DNA from: UMGS1484 sp045593325 | GTDB lineage: Bacteria; Bacillota; Clostridia; Oscillospirales; Acutalibacteraceae | Assembly (NCBI GenBank): GCA_045593325.1 | Contig: JAZNWL010000088.1 | Coordinates: forward strand, 1 to 29,786 | Length of the DNA stretch: 29,786 nucleotides | Direction of reading: 5' to 3' | Shown here: positions 8,558 through 16,838 of the stretch, one piece after another | Position numbering within the stretch: the first letter of the stretch is position 1 | How the letters are laid out: every line of letters starts with the position of its first letter | Notes under the pieces: generated by a model | Databases searched by the model: none | Told to the model about the DNA's origin: nothing | What the model saw: the letters and a program-made list of their open reading frames with translations, nothing else | Position numbers and translations under genes: made by a program

Positions 8558-8678
8558 GGTTCGGCAAAACTGTGAATAAACCGAGGAAAGAACGAAGAAA
8601 TACAAACCCTTACAACAAGGGAACTTTGTCTGAGGGGAATTCATAACAGACGAACTACAAGAAAGGTGAATTGAATTT
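8558..8678 (+). promoter_or_regulatory. Structured 5' leader, about 120 bases
   Basis: Between the predicted start and the ATG at 8679, three small stems can be drawn: TCGG/CCGA (about 8561-8583), CCCTT/AAGGG (about 8608-8622) and GTCTG/CAGAC (about 8628-8651) enclosing AGGGGAATTC. The ribosome binding site AGAAAGGTG precedes the start. No known riboswitch was recognised. Confidence 0.35.
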
Positions 8679-9770
8679 ATGCAGAATTTGAACCATCAGG
8701 TATGGGGAAAAATCCAGCGCTTTAATCAAAAAGCCGCCATTGTTTTTGTTTTTGCTATTTGCATGGGTATGTTGAGTATGTTGACCGTGAGCCTCGCCAG
8801 AGAGTTCACCGTGTTTTACAATCGCAACTGCCACGTTGTTACTTCTTATAATAACGATCCCCATTCCATTATGGAAAAAGCCGGTATCCATCTCAACGGC
8901 GTTTTTGAATATGAAATGGAAGAAACCGAAGAAGGCCCCGTATTGCGGGTTGGCCCTGAATGTACTTTGAAAGTAATTGCCGACGGCAAGACCTATGAAA
9001 CCGTCAGCCGTACCGACCGTGTGGAAACCATTTTGTCCTCTTTGGGAATTACCCTGGGGGAACATGATGAGGTAACTCCCTCCCTTGATACGATTTTTAC
9101 CGAAGACTGCACCATTCGGGTGCAACGGGTAACCTATCAAACCGCTTCCCGCACGGAAAAAGTGGAACCCACCGTGGTGTATGAAGACACCGACACCCTG
9201 CCTAAAGGCACTTTGGAAGTAAAGAACCCCGGCGTTTACGGGGAACAACTGGTTACTTACAATGACAAATTGGTAGACGGTGAAATTGCCCAAAGCAAAG
9301 CCGTTTCCGCTTTGGTTGTAAAAGAATCTGAAAATAAGATCCTGTTGCGGGGCACTGCAGACCCTGCCGACTTTGCTCCTGTTGTTACCAATAACGACAG
9401 CATCAATGAAAAAATTCTTTCTCCCCTGGAACCCCAAAACCCCATTGCTGTGAATGCCAAGGGGCAACCTGTGAACTACAAGAAGTGTATTAAGGGTCTT
9501 GCCACCGCTTACACCGCCAACGAAGGGGGCCATTTAACTGCCACCGGGGAAAAGGTTCAGGTGGGTTACGTTGCGGTAGACCCCAATGAGATTCCCTACG
9601 GCACCATGTTGTTCATTAAAACTGCCGACGGGAAATATTTCTACGGTCTTTCCAAAGCTGCCGACACCGGCGGATTTACCAGCGGCCCTGTTACTGTGGA
9701 CTTATACTTTGAAGAAGTTGCAGAATGTATTCAGTTTGGCGTTAGGGACGTAGAGATCTATGTACTATAA
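8679..9770 (+). CDS. YabE/RpfB-like protein: ubiquitin-like (DUF348), G5 and 3D domains
   Basis: Such proteins act at the cell wall; the 3D domain is related to the catalytic fold of lytic transglycosylases (MltA/RpfB type). The 363-residue product has one N-terminal membrane segment or uncleaved signal (about residues 20-40, IVFVFAICMGMLSMLTV) and DUF348-type repeats (about 45-150, including YETVSRTDRVETILSSLGI). A G5 domain (about 150-225) starts VTYQTASRTEKVEP. The C-terminal 3D domain (about 270-363) carries YTANEGGHLTATG, AVDPNEIPYGT, AADTGG and VDLYF, including the conserved Asp residues. It has its own strong promoter and a leader, stands alone, and is followed after 10 bases by repeat copy B, which probably terminates it. 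The domain calls are firm; the enzymatic activity is inferred. Confidence 0.92.
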   Translation: MQNLNHQVWGKIQRFNQKAAIVFVFAICMGMLSMLTVSLAREFTVFYNRNCHVVTSYNNDPHSIMEKAGIHLNGVFEYEMEETEEGPVLRVGPECTLKVIADGKTYETVSRTDRVETILSSLGITLGEHDEVTPSLDTIFTEDCTIRVQRVTYQTASRTEKVEPTVVYEDTDTLPKGTLEVKNPGVYGEQLVTYNDKLVDGEIAQSKAVSALVVKESENKILLRGTADPADFAPVVTNNDSINEKILSPLEPQNPIAVNAKGQPVNYKKCIKGLATAYTANEGGHLTATGEKVQVGYVAVDPNEIPYGTMLFIKTADGKYFYGLSKAADTGGFTSGPVTVDLYFEEVAECIQFGVRDVEIYVL

Positions 9771-9779
9771 AAAAATCCG

Positions 9780-9990
9780 CGATAATGGCGCATAAACATT
9801 GGTGCAAAGGATTCTATAATGGATAGTGTGATTGCCTTTGGATTTGTTGCAACCTATGATATATGCACAAAATAAGCTATCAAAAATGGGTACCCCATCG
9901 AGGGGTACCCATTTTTGCACCAATTTGTCATTTTTTCGGCACACGACGTACCAACGTACGCCTTGTGTGCCGAAGAAAATGCCATTCTGC
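9780..9990 (+). repeat. Structured intergenic repeat, copy B
   Basis: Starts 10 bases after the stop of the 3D gene. Parts: motif CGATAATGGCGC (9780-9791) followed by AAACA; stem P1 TTGGTGCAAA (9799-9808) with TTTGCACCAA (9914-9923); hairpin 9882-9916 with GGGTACCCC/GGGGTACCC around ATCGA; then ATTTGTCATTTTTTC as in copies A and C. The second hairpin has CGGCACAC (9937-9944) paired with GTGTGCCG (9965-9972) and the tip CGTAC-CAAC-GTACG. Compared with copy A, all four stems carry paired base changes that keep complementarity. Bases 9991-10059 hold nothing recognised. Confidence 0.85.
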
Positions 9991-10059
9991 ACCATTCTCA
10001 CGAATTTTTTGTTGCTTAATCGTAGCTTTATGAATTTGGAGGGAAATAGTAAGTGTAAT

Positions 10060-10710
10060 TTATGGATTGATAAATTTTTCAAATAATTCCGTTGGGGTGT
10101 TGGCGGTGGGAATCCTTTCTTCTTCCATTTGGCGATACACCGAGGGGGCGGTATCGCTCCAGCCGGCAAAGAGGAAATCCACATCGGCGGCGATGGCCAT
10201 ATCCTTGCCCACGGGCAGGTCGTCCACCACCAGCAGGTCTTTGGGGGAAAGGCCCGTTTTTGCCATCAGGTCCAGCAGGGGAGCAGGGTCAGGCTTTTGG
10301 GGCGCAAAGGACAAATCGTAGATATAGTCAGGCTGAAGACCGAAATGGTGTTGATAGTCTCGCCTGATTAGCGATTCCTCCGAATGGGACACCACACAAA
10401 TCAATCCCCCCGCTTGTTTATAGGCGGTGAGCAATTCTCCAAACCCTTCATGGGCATCGGGAATTTTATGTTTCACAAAATCCAGCCAATCCTGCAGTTC
10501 AAAGTCCAGTTCTTCTTTGGTGAAACCGTACCCCTGGGTGCACAGGGGGATAAACCCCGGGGAAGCGCAGGCTTCTTTAAAATCCTCCATGGAAATGAAA
10601 GCGCCCGGTCGCAGGATCTCCAGGGTGTGGCAAAAGGCAGGGTAATGAATCTGGTCGGTGCTTTTTACCAAAGTATCATCGTGGTCCAGCACCAAGCATT
10701 TGTATTTCAT
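10060..10710 (-). CDS. HAD-superfamily hydrolase (phosphatase)
   Basis: A 216-residue cytoplasmic HAD hydrolase of the beta-phosphoglucomutase/phosphoglycolate phosphatase type. Motif I is LVLDHDDTL at the N-terminus (Asp nucleophile and Asp+2), motif II is the Ser in VVSHSEE near residue 110, motif III is the Lys in QKPDPAP near residue 140, and motif IV is LLVVDDLPVGKDMA near residue 160. The helical cap lies between motifs I and II. The start is supported by GGAGGG before the ATG. The substrate is not evident. It faces away from the biotin operon, with divergent promoters in the 122 bases between them. Confidence 0.88.
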   Translation of the reverse strand: MKYKCLVLDHDDTLVKSTDQIHYPAFCHTLEILRPGAFISMEDFKEACASPGFIPLCTQGYGFTKEELDFELQDWLDFVKHKIPDAHEGFGELLTAYKQAGGLICVVSHSEESLIRRDYQHHFGLQPDYIYDLSFAPQKPDPAPLLDLMAKTGLSPKDLLVVDDLPVGKDMAIAADVDFLFAGWSDTAPSVYRQMEEERIPTANTPTELFEKFINP

Positions 10711-10735
10711 ATACGTCCCTCCTTCGTTTTTTTAC

Positions 10736-10763
10736 AGTATATCATATTGTATGGGTGTTGCAA
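10736..10763 (-). promoter_or_regulatory. Probable SigA promoter for the HAD gene
   Basis: On the minus strand TTGCAA (10763-10758), a 16-base spacer and TATACT (10741-10736) precede the HAD start. The -35 is imperfect. Confidence 0.5.
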
Positions 10764-10774
10764 AGGGATTTTGT

Positions 10775-10803
10775 TTGCGGTTTTTAAAAAACTGTGGTAT
10801 ACT
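10775..10803 (+). promoter_or_regulatory. Probable SigA promoter for the DUF1653-bioY-birA-GH78 operon
   Basis: TTGCGG (10775-10780), a 17-base spacer and TATACT (10798-10803), 29 bases before the DUF1653 start. No biotin-repressor palindrome was recognised, in line with the BirA here lacking a DNA-binding domain. Confidence 0.6.
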
Positions 10804-10832
10804 GAATCAATCAATGATAAGGGGGAATGGCT

Positions 10833-11057
10833 ATGAAAACCCTTCCTTTGGGAAAATACAAACATTTTAAAGGCAATGAATATGAAGTGGTGGCAATTGC
10901 TACCCATTCGGAAAGTATGGAACCTATGGTGGTTTACAAGGCTTTATACGGAGAAGGCGGCTATTGGGTTCGCCCCCTGCCGATGTTTTTGGAAACCGTA
11001 ACAAAAGAGGGCAAAACCTTCCCCCGTTTTACTTATATAGGAGAAAACGATGAATAG
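10833..11057 (+). CDS. DUF1653 domain protein
   Basis: A 74-residue protein of the DUF1653 family, which has no established function. The signature is LPLGKYKHFKGNEYEVVAIATHSE followed by MVVYKALYGEGGYWVRPLPMF, here described in parts: an SH3-like fold with a GKYKHFKG start, an Asp/Glu-rich middle and a VRPLPMFLE end. Two in-frame ATGs exist (10827 and 10833). The second is chosen because AAGGGGG lies 7 bases before it and only 1 base before the first. Its end overlaps the start of bioY by 8 bases, so it is the first gene of the operon. Confidence 0.85.
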   Translation: MKTLPLGKYKHFKGNEYEVVAIATHSESMEPMVVYKALYGEGGYWVRPLPMFLETVTKEGKTFPRFTYIGENDE

Positions 11058-11577
11058 TTCGGCAAAAACCGTAACCCGTATGGGGCTGATGTGCGTGGTG
11101 CTGATTCTTTGCAGTTGGTGTACCTTGCCCTTTGGCATTCCTTTTACCTTGCAGCTGGCAGGGGTTTTCCTCAGTGTGGGGGTGCTTGGGGGCGTACAGG
11201 CTTTGGGTTGCGTTTTGGTGTATTTGGTATTGGGTTGCTTAGGGCTTCCTGTGTTTGCAGGCTTTTCGGGAGGCATTGGGGTGCTTTTGGGCCCCACGGG
11301 AGGCTTTTTATTGGGCTTTCTTCCCCTTTGCCTGTTTTGCGGGTGGTTGTACCCCAAAACCAAAACCCATTGGGGCAAAGGGCTTGTATTTGGGGCAGGA
11401 CTATTGATAGATTATCTTTTGGGTACCCTTTGGTACGTTTTGGTGTTCACAGGGGGGCAGGCAAGCCTTCTGCCCGCTTTAACCGTTTGTGTGTTGCCCT
11501 TTGTGATTCCCGATGTTTTAAAAATAATGGTTAGTGTTACCGTATTACAATATTGGAAACGAGGAAAACTATGGTAA
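11050..11577 (+). CDS. bioY: Biotin transporter BioY (ECF S-component)
   Basis: BioY is the membrane biotin-binding subunit of ECF-type uptake systems. The 175-residue product is almost wholly hydrophobic with about six membrane segments. It shows the family features FTLQLAGVFLSVGVLGG near the N-terminus and GGIGVLLGPTGGFLLGF in the middle. The ATG overlaps the DUF1653 stop and has GGAG upstream. The end overlaps birA by 7 bases. No ECF ATPases or T-component lie nearby, so it would use shared energising modules encoded elsewhere. Pairing with biotin ligase supports the function. Confidence 0.93.
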   Translation: MNSSAKTVTRMGLMCVVLILCSWCTLPFGIPFTLQLAGVFLSVGVLGGVQALGCVLVYLVLGCLGLPVFAGFSGGIGVLLGPTGGFLLGFLPLCLFCGWLYPKTKTHWGKGLVFGAGLLIDYLLGTLWYVLVFTGGQASLLPALTVCVLPFVIPDVLKIMVSVTVLQYWKRGKLW

Positions 11578-12356
11578 CTTGGTTTGAACAGTTGCAACAG
11601 GAAATGAAAACCGAAAATTCACCCGCCTTTTATTCTTTCTCCTTTGTTCCTCAAGTGGATTCCACCAATCGGGTGGTAAAGCAGTGGGGGAAAGAAGGCG
11701 CACCCGAAGGTGAGGTGCTGATTGCCTGCAGCCAAACCGCAGGGCGAGGGCGGTTGGGACGCTCCTTTTTTTCTCCCGACAGCGGTATTTATCTGAGTGT
11801 GTTGCTTCGCCCTGATTTATCTCCCAAGGATATCTTGCGGTTGACCACCGCCACCGCCGTTGCAGTGGCGCAGGCAATTGGAGAATCTGCTCAAATTAAA
11901 TGGGTGAATGATGTGTTTTTGAAAGGGAAAAAGGTGTGCGGCGTTTTAACCGAATCGGCTTTGACCGGGAAAAATCTTGACTATGCTGTGGTGGGCATTG
12001 GGCTGAATTTATGGCAACCCACCCAAGGGTTCCCGCAAGACCTGCAACAAATAGCGGGACCGATTTTTGACACCAAACCCACCGAAAAACAGGTGGCAGA
12101 GTTGGTGGGCAAGATTCTTACCCGGTTTTATGAATGTTACCAAAACGTATTTGACCCTGCCATTTTAGAAGTGTATCAAAAACGAAATCTGTTGCAAGGA
12201 AAAATCGTTACCGCGGGCAACGTTTGCGGTAGGGTGGTGGGCATTGCTCCTGATTTTTCCTTGCAATTACAAGAGAAAAACGGAAAAATTCACACTGTTC
12301 AAGCGGGCGAAGCCACCATTGGTTCTGCCGCTTTTAAGGAGAATGAACTATGCTGA
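11571..12356 (+). CDS. birA: Biotin--[acetyl-CoA-carboxylase] ligase
   Basis: Attaches biotin to carboxylase carrier proteins through biotinyl-AMP. It has 261 residues and begins directly with the catalytic domain, so it is a monofunctional ligase without the N-terminal repressor domain of bifunctional BirA. Motifs: VDSTNRV, the biotinyl-AMP loop GRGRLGRSF near residue 60, KWVNDVFLKGKKVCGVLTE near residue 112, and VGIGLNLW. The small C-terminal SH3-like domain follows (GKIVTAGNVCGRVVGI). The ATG at 11571 overlaps the bioY stop and has GAGGAAAA before it. The C-terminus overlaps the next start. It sits with bioY in an uptake-and-use unit. Confidence 0.95.
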   Translation: MVTWFEQLQQEMKTENSPAFYSFSFVPQVDSTNRVVKQWGKEGAPEGEVLIACSQTAGRGRLGRSFFSPDSGIYLSVLLRPDLSPKDILRLTTATAVAVAQAIGESAQIKWVNDVFLKGKKVCGVLTESALTGKNLDYAVVGIGLNLWQPTQGFPQDLQQIAGPIFDTKPTEKQVAELVGKILTRFYECYQNVFDPAILEVYQKRNLLQGKIVTAGNVCGRVVGIAPDFSLQLQEKNGKIHTVQAGEATIGSAAFKENELC

Positions 12357-14446
12357 CTCAATGGATTACCACCAAGGCAAAAACTGCACCCCTGATTCGC
12401 CGCGTGTTTCAAGTGGAGCAACTCGGCGACGGAAAATTAACCATCTGCGGTCTCGGTTTTTTTGAATGTACCATAAACGGCAAACCCGTTTCAGAGGATT
12501 TGCACAATCCTGTGTGGTCGGATTATCAGCCCCGGGAAAATCGCCGTATTCTGTACCCCATTCACGATACCTTTACCCATCGGGTATATTATCGGGTGTA
12601 TGACGTAACCTCTTTGTTGCAAGAGGGGGAAAACGTGATAGAGGTGTTGTTGGGCAACGGCTGGTTTAACCAACGGGAACGAAACGTGGAAGGCGATTTT
12701 TGGTATGGAGAGCCGATGCTTTCTTTTGCTTTGTCAGTACAAGGAACAGTTGTTGCGCGGTCGGATGAACTTTGCCAATATCGGGAAAGTCACATTGTGT
12801 TCAACAATCTTTATTTGGGCGAAACCCACGATTACCGCGGAACGTTTGACCGGTGGCACGCTTGTGAAGTTTGCGCGCCCCCTAAAGGCGTTTTGCAGGA
12901 GCAACCCTGCCCTTCGGATGGAGTGATTCGTACCATTGAGCCAACCCTTGTATGGCGAAACGGAGAAGAAGCTTTGTATGATATGAGGGAAAATATTACG
13001 GGGCACGTAACCTTTTTGCAGGAAGGGGAAGCAGGATGCGAAACCGTATTGCGATTTTGTGAAAACGTAAGTGCTGACGGTATGCCCAATTTTGATTCCT
13101 GCCAAGGGAATCAAATTCAAACCGACCGTTGTATTGGCGGTGGATATCCCGTGTGGTTTGCCCCTCGTTTCACTTGGCACGGATTCCGATACGTGCATAT
13201 TAAAGGGCCTGCCGCCAAAGTGCAAGGGGTGGTGGTGCACAGCCGTGTGGCGGTTACTTCTGCTTTTCATAGCAGTGACCCAACGTTGAATTGGTTGTAC
13301 GAAACCTATCTTCGCACACAACTTGACAATATGCATTGCGGGGTGCCGATGGATTGTCCTCATCGGGAGCGATTAGGGTATACCGGTGACGGTCAAGTGT
13401 GTTGCGATTCCGCGTTGTTGCTGTTAAACAGCGCCACTTTTTATAAGAAGTGGATGCAGGATATTGCCGACTGCCAAGATCCCAACGGACACGTGCAACA
13501 TACGGCACCCTTTTACGGCGGTGGCGGCGGCCCCGGGGGATGGGGCGGTGCCATTGTAGTGGTACCCTATGTCTACTATCGTCACACCTTGGATTTATCG
13601 GTTTTGCAACGGTATTTCCCTAACATGAAACGATGGGTGGAGTATATGGAACACCATTGTGAAAACGGTTTGGTTACCCACGAAGAGCCGGACGGCTGGT
13701 GCTTGGGAGAATGGTGTACGCCCGATGCTGTGAAAATTGACCCTGCTTTTGTAAACACCTATTTTCTTGTGAGAAATTTGCAACGGATGAGTGAGATTGC
13801 CGGATTATTGGGGGAAGACCCAACCCTTTGGCAAACCAAAGTTCAAACTCATAAACAAGCCTTGCATCATGCATATTACAATCAGGAGGAAAACACCTAC
13901 GGTGTACAGGGCGCAGATGCCTTTGCACTGGATATTGGCCTTGGTAACGACGCGATGCTTGAACGATTGGCAAAGCACTATGACCAAACCATGCAGTTTG
14001 ATACGGGTATTTTCGGCACTGACATTTTGTTGGATTTACTGTTTTGTCGGGGTCGGGGAAAAACTGCTTTGGCTCTTTTGACTTCCCATAAAGAACATAC
14101 CTTTGGGCATATGATGGATGCAGGCGCCACTACCCTTTGGGAACGGTGGCAGGGGGTTAATTCTCATAACCACCCCATGTTTGGCGCTTGTACCCGGCAG
14201 TTGTTTTACGGGGTGCTGGGCATCCGCCCCTTTGAAGAGATGATGACGGTTATTCCATCGTCCGACAGTATGCCTGAAAGAGCAGAAGGATCATTGGTTA
14301 CTCGCACGGGCAGAATTTTTGTTTCTTACCAAAAAGAAGAACACAAAACGCTGGGTCACCTGCGTTGTGACCAAGCGGTACGGCTTGTGTTGCCTGCAGG
14401 GGAACAAATTGTGCCGCCTAACACCGAAATTTCATTTTCCTTTTAA
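12350..14446 (+). CDS. Alpha-L-rhamnosidase, glycoside hydrolase family 78
   Basis: Releases terminal alpha-L-rhamnose from plant glycans or glycosides. The 698-residue protein has no signal peptide and so acts inside the cell. The N-terminal beta-sandwich (about residues 20-150) has the GH78-type LTICGLGFFECTINGKPV and NVIEVLLGNGWF. The (alpha/alpha)6 barrel starts near 320 and carries the hallmark MDCPHRERLGYTGDGQ near residue 339, acidic DGWCLGEW near 450, and TLWERWQ with HPMFGA near 600. A beta C-domain closes it. The ATG at 12350 overlaps the end of birA (TTAAGGAG upstream), making it the last gene of the biotin operon, an odd partner. With uxuAB elsewhere in the window, pectin-type substrates such as rhamnogalacturonan are plausible but inferred. 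Confidence 0.9.
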   Translation: MLTQWITTKAKTAPLIRRVFQVEQLGDGKLTICGLGFFECTINGKPVSEDLHNPVWSDYQPRENRRILYPIHDTFTHRVYYRVYDVTSLLQEGENVIEVLLGNGWFNQRERNVEGDFWYGEPMLSFALSVQGTVVARSDELCQYRESHIVFNNLYLGETHDYRGTFDRWHACEVCAPPKGVLQEQPCPSDGVIRTIEPTLVWRNGEEALYDMRENITGHVTFLQEGEAGCETVLRFCENVSADGMPNFDSCQGNQIQTDRCIGGGYPVWFAPRFTWHGFRYVHIKGPAAKVQGVVVHSRVAVTSAFHSSDPTLNWLYETYLRTQLDNMHCGVPMDCPHRERLGYTGDGQVCCDSALLLLNSATFYKKWMQDIADCQDPNGHVQHTAPFYGGGGGPGGWGGAIVVVPYVYYRHTLDLSVLQRYFPNMKRWVEYMEHHCENGLVTHEEPDGWCLGEWCTPDAVKIDPAFVNTYFLVRNLQRMSEIAGLLGEDPTLWQTKVQTHKQALHHAYYNQEENTYGVQGADAFALDIGLGNDAMLERLAKHYDQTMQFDTGIFGTDILLDLLFCRGRGKTALALLTSHKEHTFGHMMDAGATTLWERWQGVNSHNHPMFGACTRQLFYGVLGIRPFEEMMTVIPSSDSMPERAEGSLVTRTGRIFVSYQKEEHKTLGHLRCDQAVRLVLPAGEQIVPPNTEISFSF

Positions 14447-14452
14447 TTTGGT

Positions 14453-14481
14453 TTGACATACACAAAATAAAGTGATACAAT
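14453..14481 (+). promoter_or_regulatory. SigA-type promoter for metG
   Basis: TTGACA (14453-14458), a 17-base spacer and TACAAT (14476-14481), placed just after the GH78 stop and 39 bases before the metG start. No terminator hairpin was seen between the two genes, so some read-through is possible. Confidence 0.8.
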
Positions 14482-14519
14482 ATTAAGAATGAATTTAATT
14501 GCCGAAAGGAGCATTTTTT

Positions 14520-16457
14520 GTGAGTAAGAAATTTTATATTACCACACCAATTTATTACCCTTCCGATAAATTGCATATCGGGCATTCCTATACCACCGTG
14601 GCGGCGGACGCCATGGCACGGTACAAACGAATGCAAGGGTATGATACCATGTTCCTCACCGGCACCGATGAACACGGCCAAAAAATTGAAACCATTGCCA
14701 AAGAAAAAGGGGTTACCCCCAAAGAATATGTGGACGAAATTGTGGCAGGCATTAAAGACCTGTGGAAACTGCTGAACATTTCCAACGACCGTTTTATTCG
14801 CACCACCGACGATTACCACGAAGCTGCCGTACAAAAGATCTTCAAAAAATTGTACGAAAAGGGTGACATTTACAAAGGTCATTACGAAGGGCATTATTGC
14901 ACTCCCTGTGAAGCCTTCTGGACCGAAAGCCAACTGGTGGACGGCAAATGCCCCGACTGCGGACGGGAAGTGCATCTGGCAAAGGAAGAAGCCTATTTCT
15001 TCCGCCTTTCCAACTATGCCGACCGTTTGGTGGAATACTACGAAGCACACCCTGAATTTATTCAGCCGGTTGCCCGTAAAAATGAAATGATCAATAACTT
15101 TATCAAACCCGGTTTGGAAGACCTGTGCGTTTCCCGTACCTCTTTCACCTGGGGGGTTCCTGTGGATTTCGATCCCGGTCACGTGGTATACGTTTGGGTG
15201 GACGCTTTGTCCAACTATATCAACGCTTTGGGTTACGGTAGCGATAACGATGCCGATTTCCAAAAATACTGGCCTGCTGACGTGCATCTGGTAGGGAAAG
15301 AGATCGTGCGGTTCCACACCATTATCTGGCCTGCCATGTTGATGGCGCTGGATCTTCCCTTGCCCCATCAGGTTTACGGTCACGGTTGGTTGTTACTGCA
15401 AGGGGGCAAAATGTCCAAATCCAAGGGCAACGTGGTTGACCCTGTGGTGCTTTGCAACCGTTATGGGGTGGATGCCATTCGGTATTTCCTGCTCAGAGAA
15501 ATTCCCTTCGGGTCGGACGGTATTTTCTCCAACGAAGCCTTGATTGGCCGCATTAACTCCGACCTTGCCAACGATTTGGGCAACCTGGTTTCCCGTACCG
15601 CCGCCATGGTGGGGAAATATTTCGGGGGTCAGTTACCTGCCGACCAACAAGCGGGGGACTTTGATGATGACCTTGCCGCTTTGGCACTTGCCACCAAGTC
15701 AGAAGTGGAAAAGAATATGGACACCCTTCAATTCTCCACCGCCTTGACCGAACTGTGGAAACTGGTGTCCCGCACCAATAAATATATCGACGAAACCGCT
15801 CCCTGGGCATTGGCAAAAGACGATGCCAATAAACCCCGCCTGGCACGGGTGCTGTATAACCTGTGCGAAAGCTTGCGGGTCATTTCCATTATGCTTACCC
15901 CCTTCCTTCCCGATACCGCGAAAACCATTGCCGGGGTGTTGAACGCTCCCGAGGAACTCCTTACTTGGGATAGCTTAGGTACTTTTGGTCTGCTTCCCAA
16001 AGACAGTGTCATTACCAAATGCGACGTGATGTTCCCCCGCATTGACCTGGAAAAGGAATTGGAAGAACTGGAAGCCGCCCAAAAGGCCGCCCAACCGAAA
16101 AAGGAAGAAGCCAAAGAAAACGTTGTGACCATGGCACAGATCGGCATTGAAGATTTTGCCAAGGTGGAACTGAAGGTGGCAAAGGTTACCGCTTGCGAAC
16201 CCATCAAAAAGGCGAAGAAACTGCTGAAACTTACCTTGGACGACGGTAGCGGTACCCCCCGCACCGTGGCTTCGGGCATTGCTTTGTACTATACCCCCGA
16301 ACAACTGATCGGGAAAAACGTTATTGTGGTGGCAAACCTGAAACCCGCGACCCTTTGCGGTGTGGAAAGCCACGGTATGATTTTGGCCGCCGATAACGGC
16401 GACACCGTAACCGTGCTCTTTGCCGATGGCGTGGAACCCGGTAGTAAAGTACGGTAA
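14520..16457 (+). CDS. metG: Methionyl-tRNA synthetase with C-terminal tRNA-binding domain
   Basis: Class I synthetase charging tRNA-Met, 645 residues. The N-terminus is FYITTPIYYPSDKLHIGHSY with the HIGH motif. A zinc knuckle of two CxxC pairs lies near residues 126-148 (CTPC and CPDC). The KMSKS motif is in GGKMSKSKGNVV near residue 300. The anticodon-binding helical domain follows. A Trbp111/EMAP-type domain forms the last 110 residues (IGIEDFAKVELKVAKVTAC to the end). The start is the GTG at 14520, chosen because GAAAGGAG lies before it and the family N-terminus begins there; an upstream in-frame TTG at 14499 would overlap the binding site. It has its own promoter and a terminator. Confidence 0.97.
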   Translation: MSKKFYITTPIYYPSDKLHIGHSYTTVAADAMARYKRMQGYDTMFLTGTDEHGQKIETIAKEKGVTPKEYVDEIVAGIKDLWKLLNISNDRFIRTTDDYHEAAVQKIFKKLYEKGDIYKGHYEGHYCTPCEAFWTESQLVDGKCPDCGREVHLAKEEAYFFRLSNYADRLVEYYEAHPEFIQPVARKNEMINNFIKPGLEDLCVSRTSFTWGVPVDFDPGHVVYVWVDALSNYINALGYGSDNDADFQKYWPADVHLVGKEIVRFHTIIWPAMLMALDLPLPHQVYGHGWLLLQGGKMSKSKGNVVDPVVLCNRYGVDAIRYFLLREIPFGSDGIFSNEALIGRINSDLANDLGNLVSRTAAMVGKYFGGQLPADQQAGDFDDDLAALALATKSEVEKNMDTLQFSTALTELWKLVSRTNKYIDETAPWALAKDDANKPRLARVLYNLCESLRVISIMLTPFLPDTAKTIAGVLNAPEELLTWDSLGTFGLLPKDSVITKCDVMFPRIDLEKELEELEAAQKAAQPKKEEAKENVVTMAQIGIEDFAKVELKVAKVTACEPIKKAKKLLKLTLDDGSGTPRTVASGIALYYTPEQLIGKNVIVVANLKPATLCGVESHGMILAADNGDTVTVLFADGVEPGSKVR

Positions 16458-16470
16458 AAGAAAAAAAGAA

Positions 16471-16505
16471 AAGCAAGTTTCGGGAAATCCCAAAACTTGC
16501 TTTTT
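16471..16505. terminator. Bidirectional terminator between metG and the small Cys protein gene
   Basis: AAGCAAGTTT and AAACTTGCTT with an inner GGG/CCC form the stem. A runs lie on the left and T runs on the right, so it can stop transcription from both converging genes. Confidence 0.88.
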
Positions 16506-16506
16506 G

Positions 16507-16716
16507 TTATTCAGAGGTAGATTTTTTCATTTTGTAGGATACAGCGGCGCGGTTTTCTATGTAGTTTCGTAATGCTTTCTTTTCTTCTTTCAGGGCGGTC
16601 CTATGGAGAATGGTGGCAATGCTGTTTTCACAACGACCCCAAGCATCCAATTCAATTTCTTCCAGCATACATTGATCTTCTTCCTGATAAATGCATAATT
16701 GATTATGACATTTCAT
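16507..16716 (-). CDS. Small Cys-containing protein of unknown function
   Basis: A 69-residue protein with an N-terminal cluster MKCHNQLCIYQEEDQCMLEE followed by WGRC. The spacing C-x4-C-x7-C-x(12)-C resembles small metal-binding hypothetical proteins common in Clostridia, such as DUF1540-like ones. The second half is basic and helical. No function is assigned. The gene is convergent with metG and divergent from the ribbon-helix-helix gene, with palindromic sites in between. GGGTGATG precedes the ATG. Confidence 0.65.
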   Translation of the reverse strand: MKCHNQLCIYQEEDQCMLEEIELDAWGRCENSIATILHRTALKEEKKALRNYIENRAAVSYKMKKSTSE

Positions 16717-16736
16717 ATTTCATCACCCGTTGATAG

Positions 16737-16823
16737 TATAACATATATAACATATTTATGCAACCACTTAGTATACACAAATTAAGGTTATATAAATATA
16801 ACCGTTTTTGGTTATAATATAAC
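16737..16823. promoter_or_regulatory. Probable operator array in the divergent promoter region
   Basis: The half-site TATAAC/GTTATA occurs six times: direct copies at 16737-16742 and 16746-16751; an 18-base palindrome GGTTATATAAATATAACC (16786-16803); and GTTATAATATAAC (16811-16823), which overlaps a TATAAT -10 box (16813-16818). This layout suits a ribbon-helix-helix regulator, plausibly the product of the adjacent gene regulating both directions. The regulator-site link is inferred. Confidence 0.6.
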
Positions 16824-16838
16824 TTGTAGGTGATGTGG

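Noticed and set aside
8558..8678. ydaO/yuaA (c-di-AMP) riboswitch before the 3D gene
   Set aside because: Short GGGGAA- and CAGACGAAC-like pieces recall it, but the order and the stems do not fit the consensus by eye.
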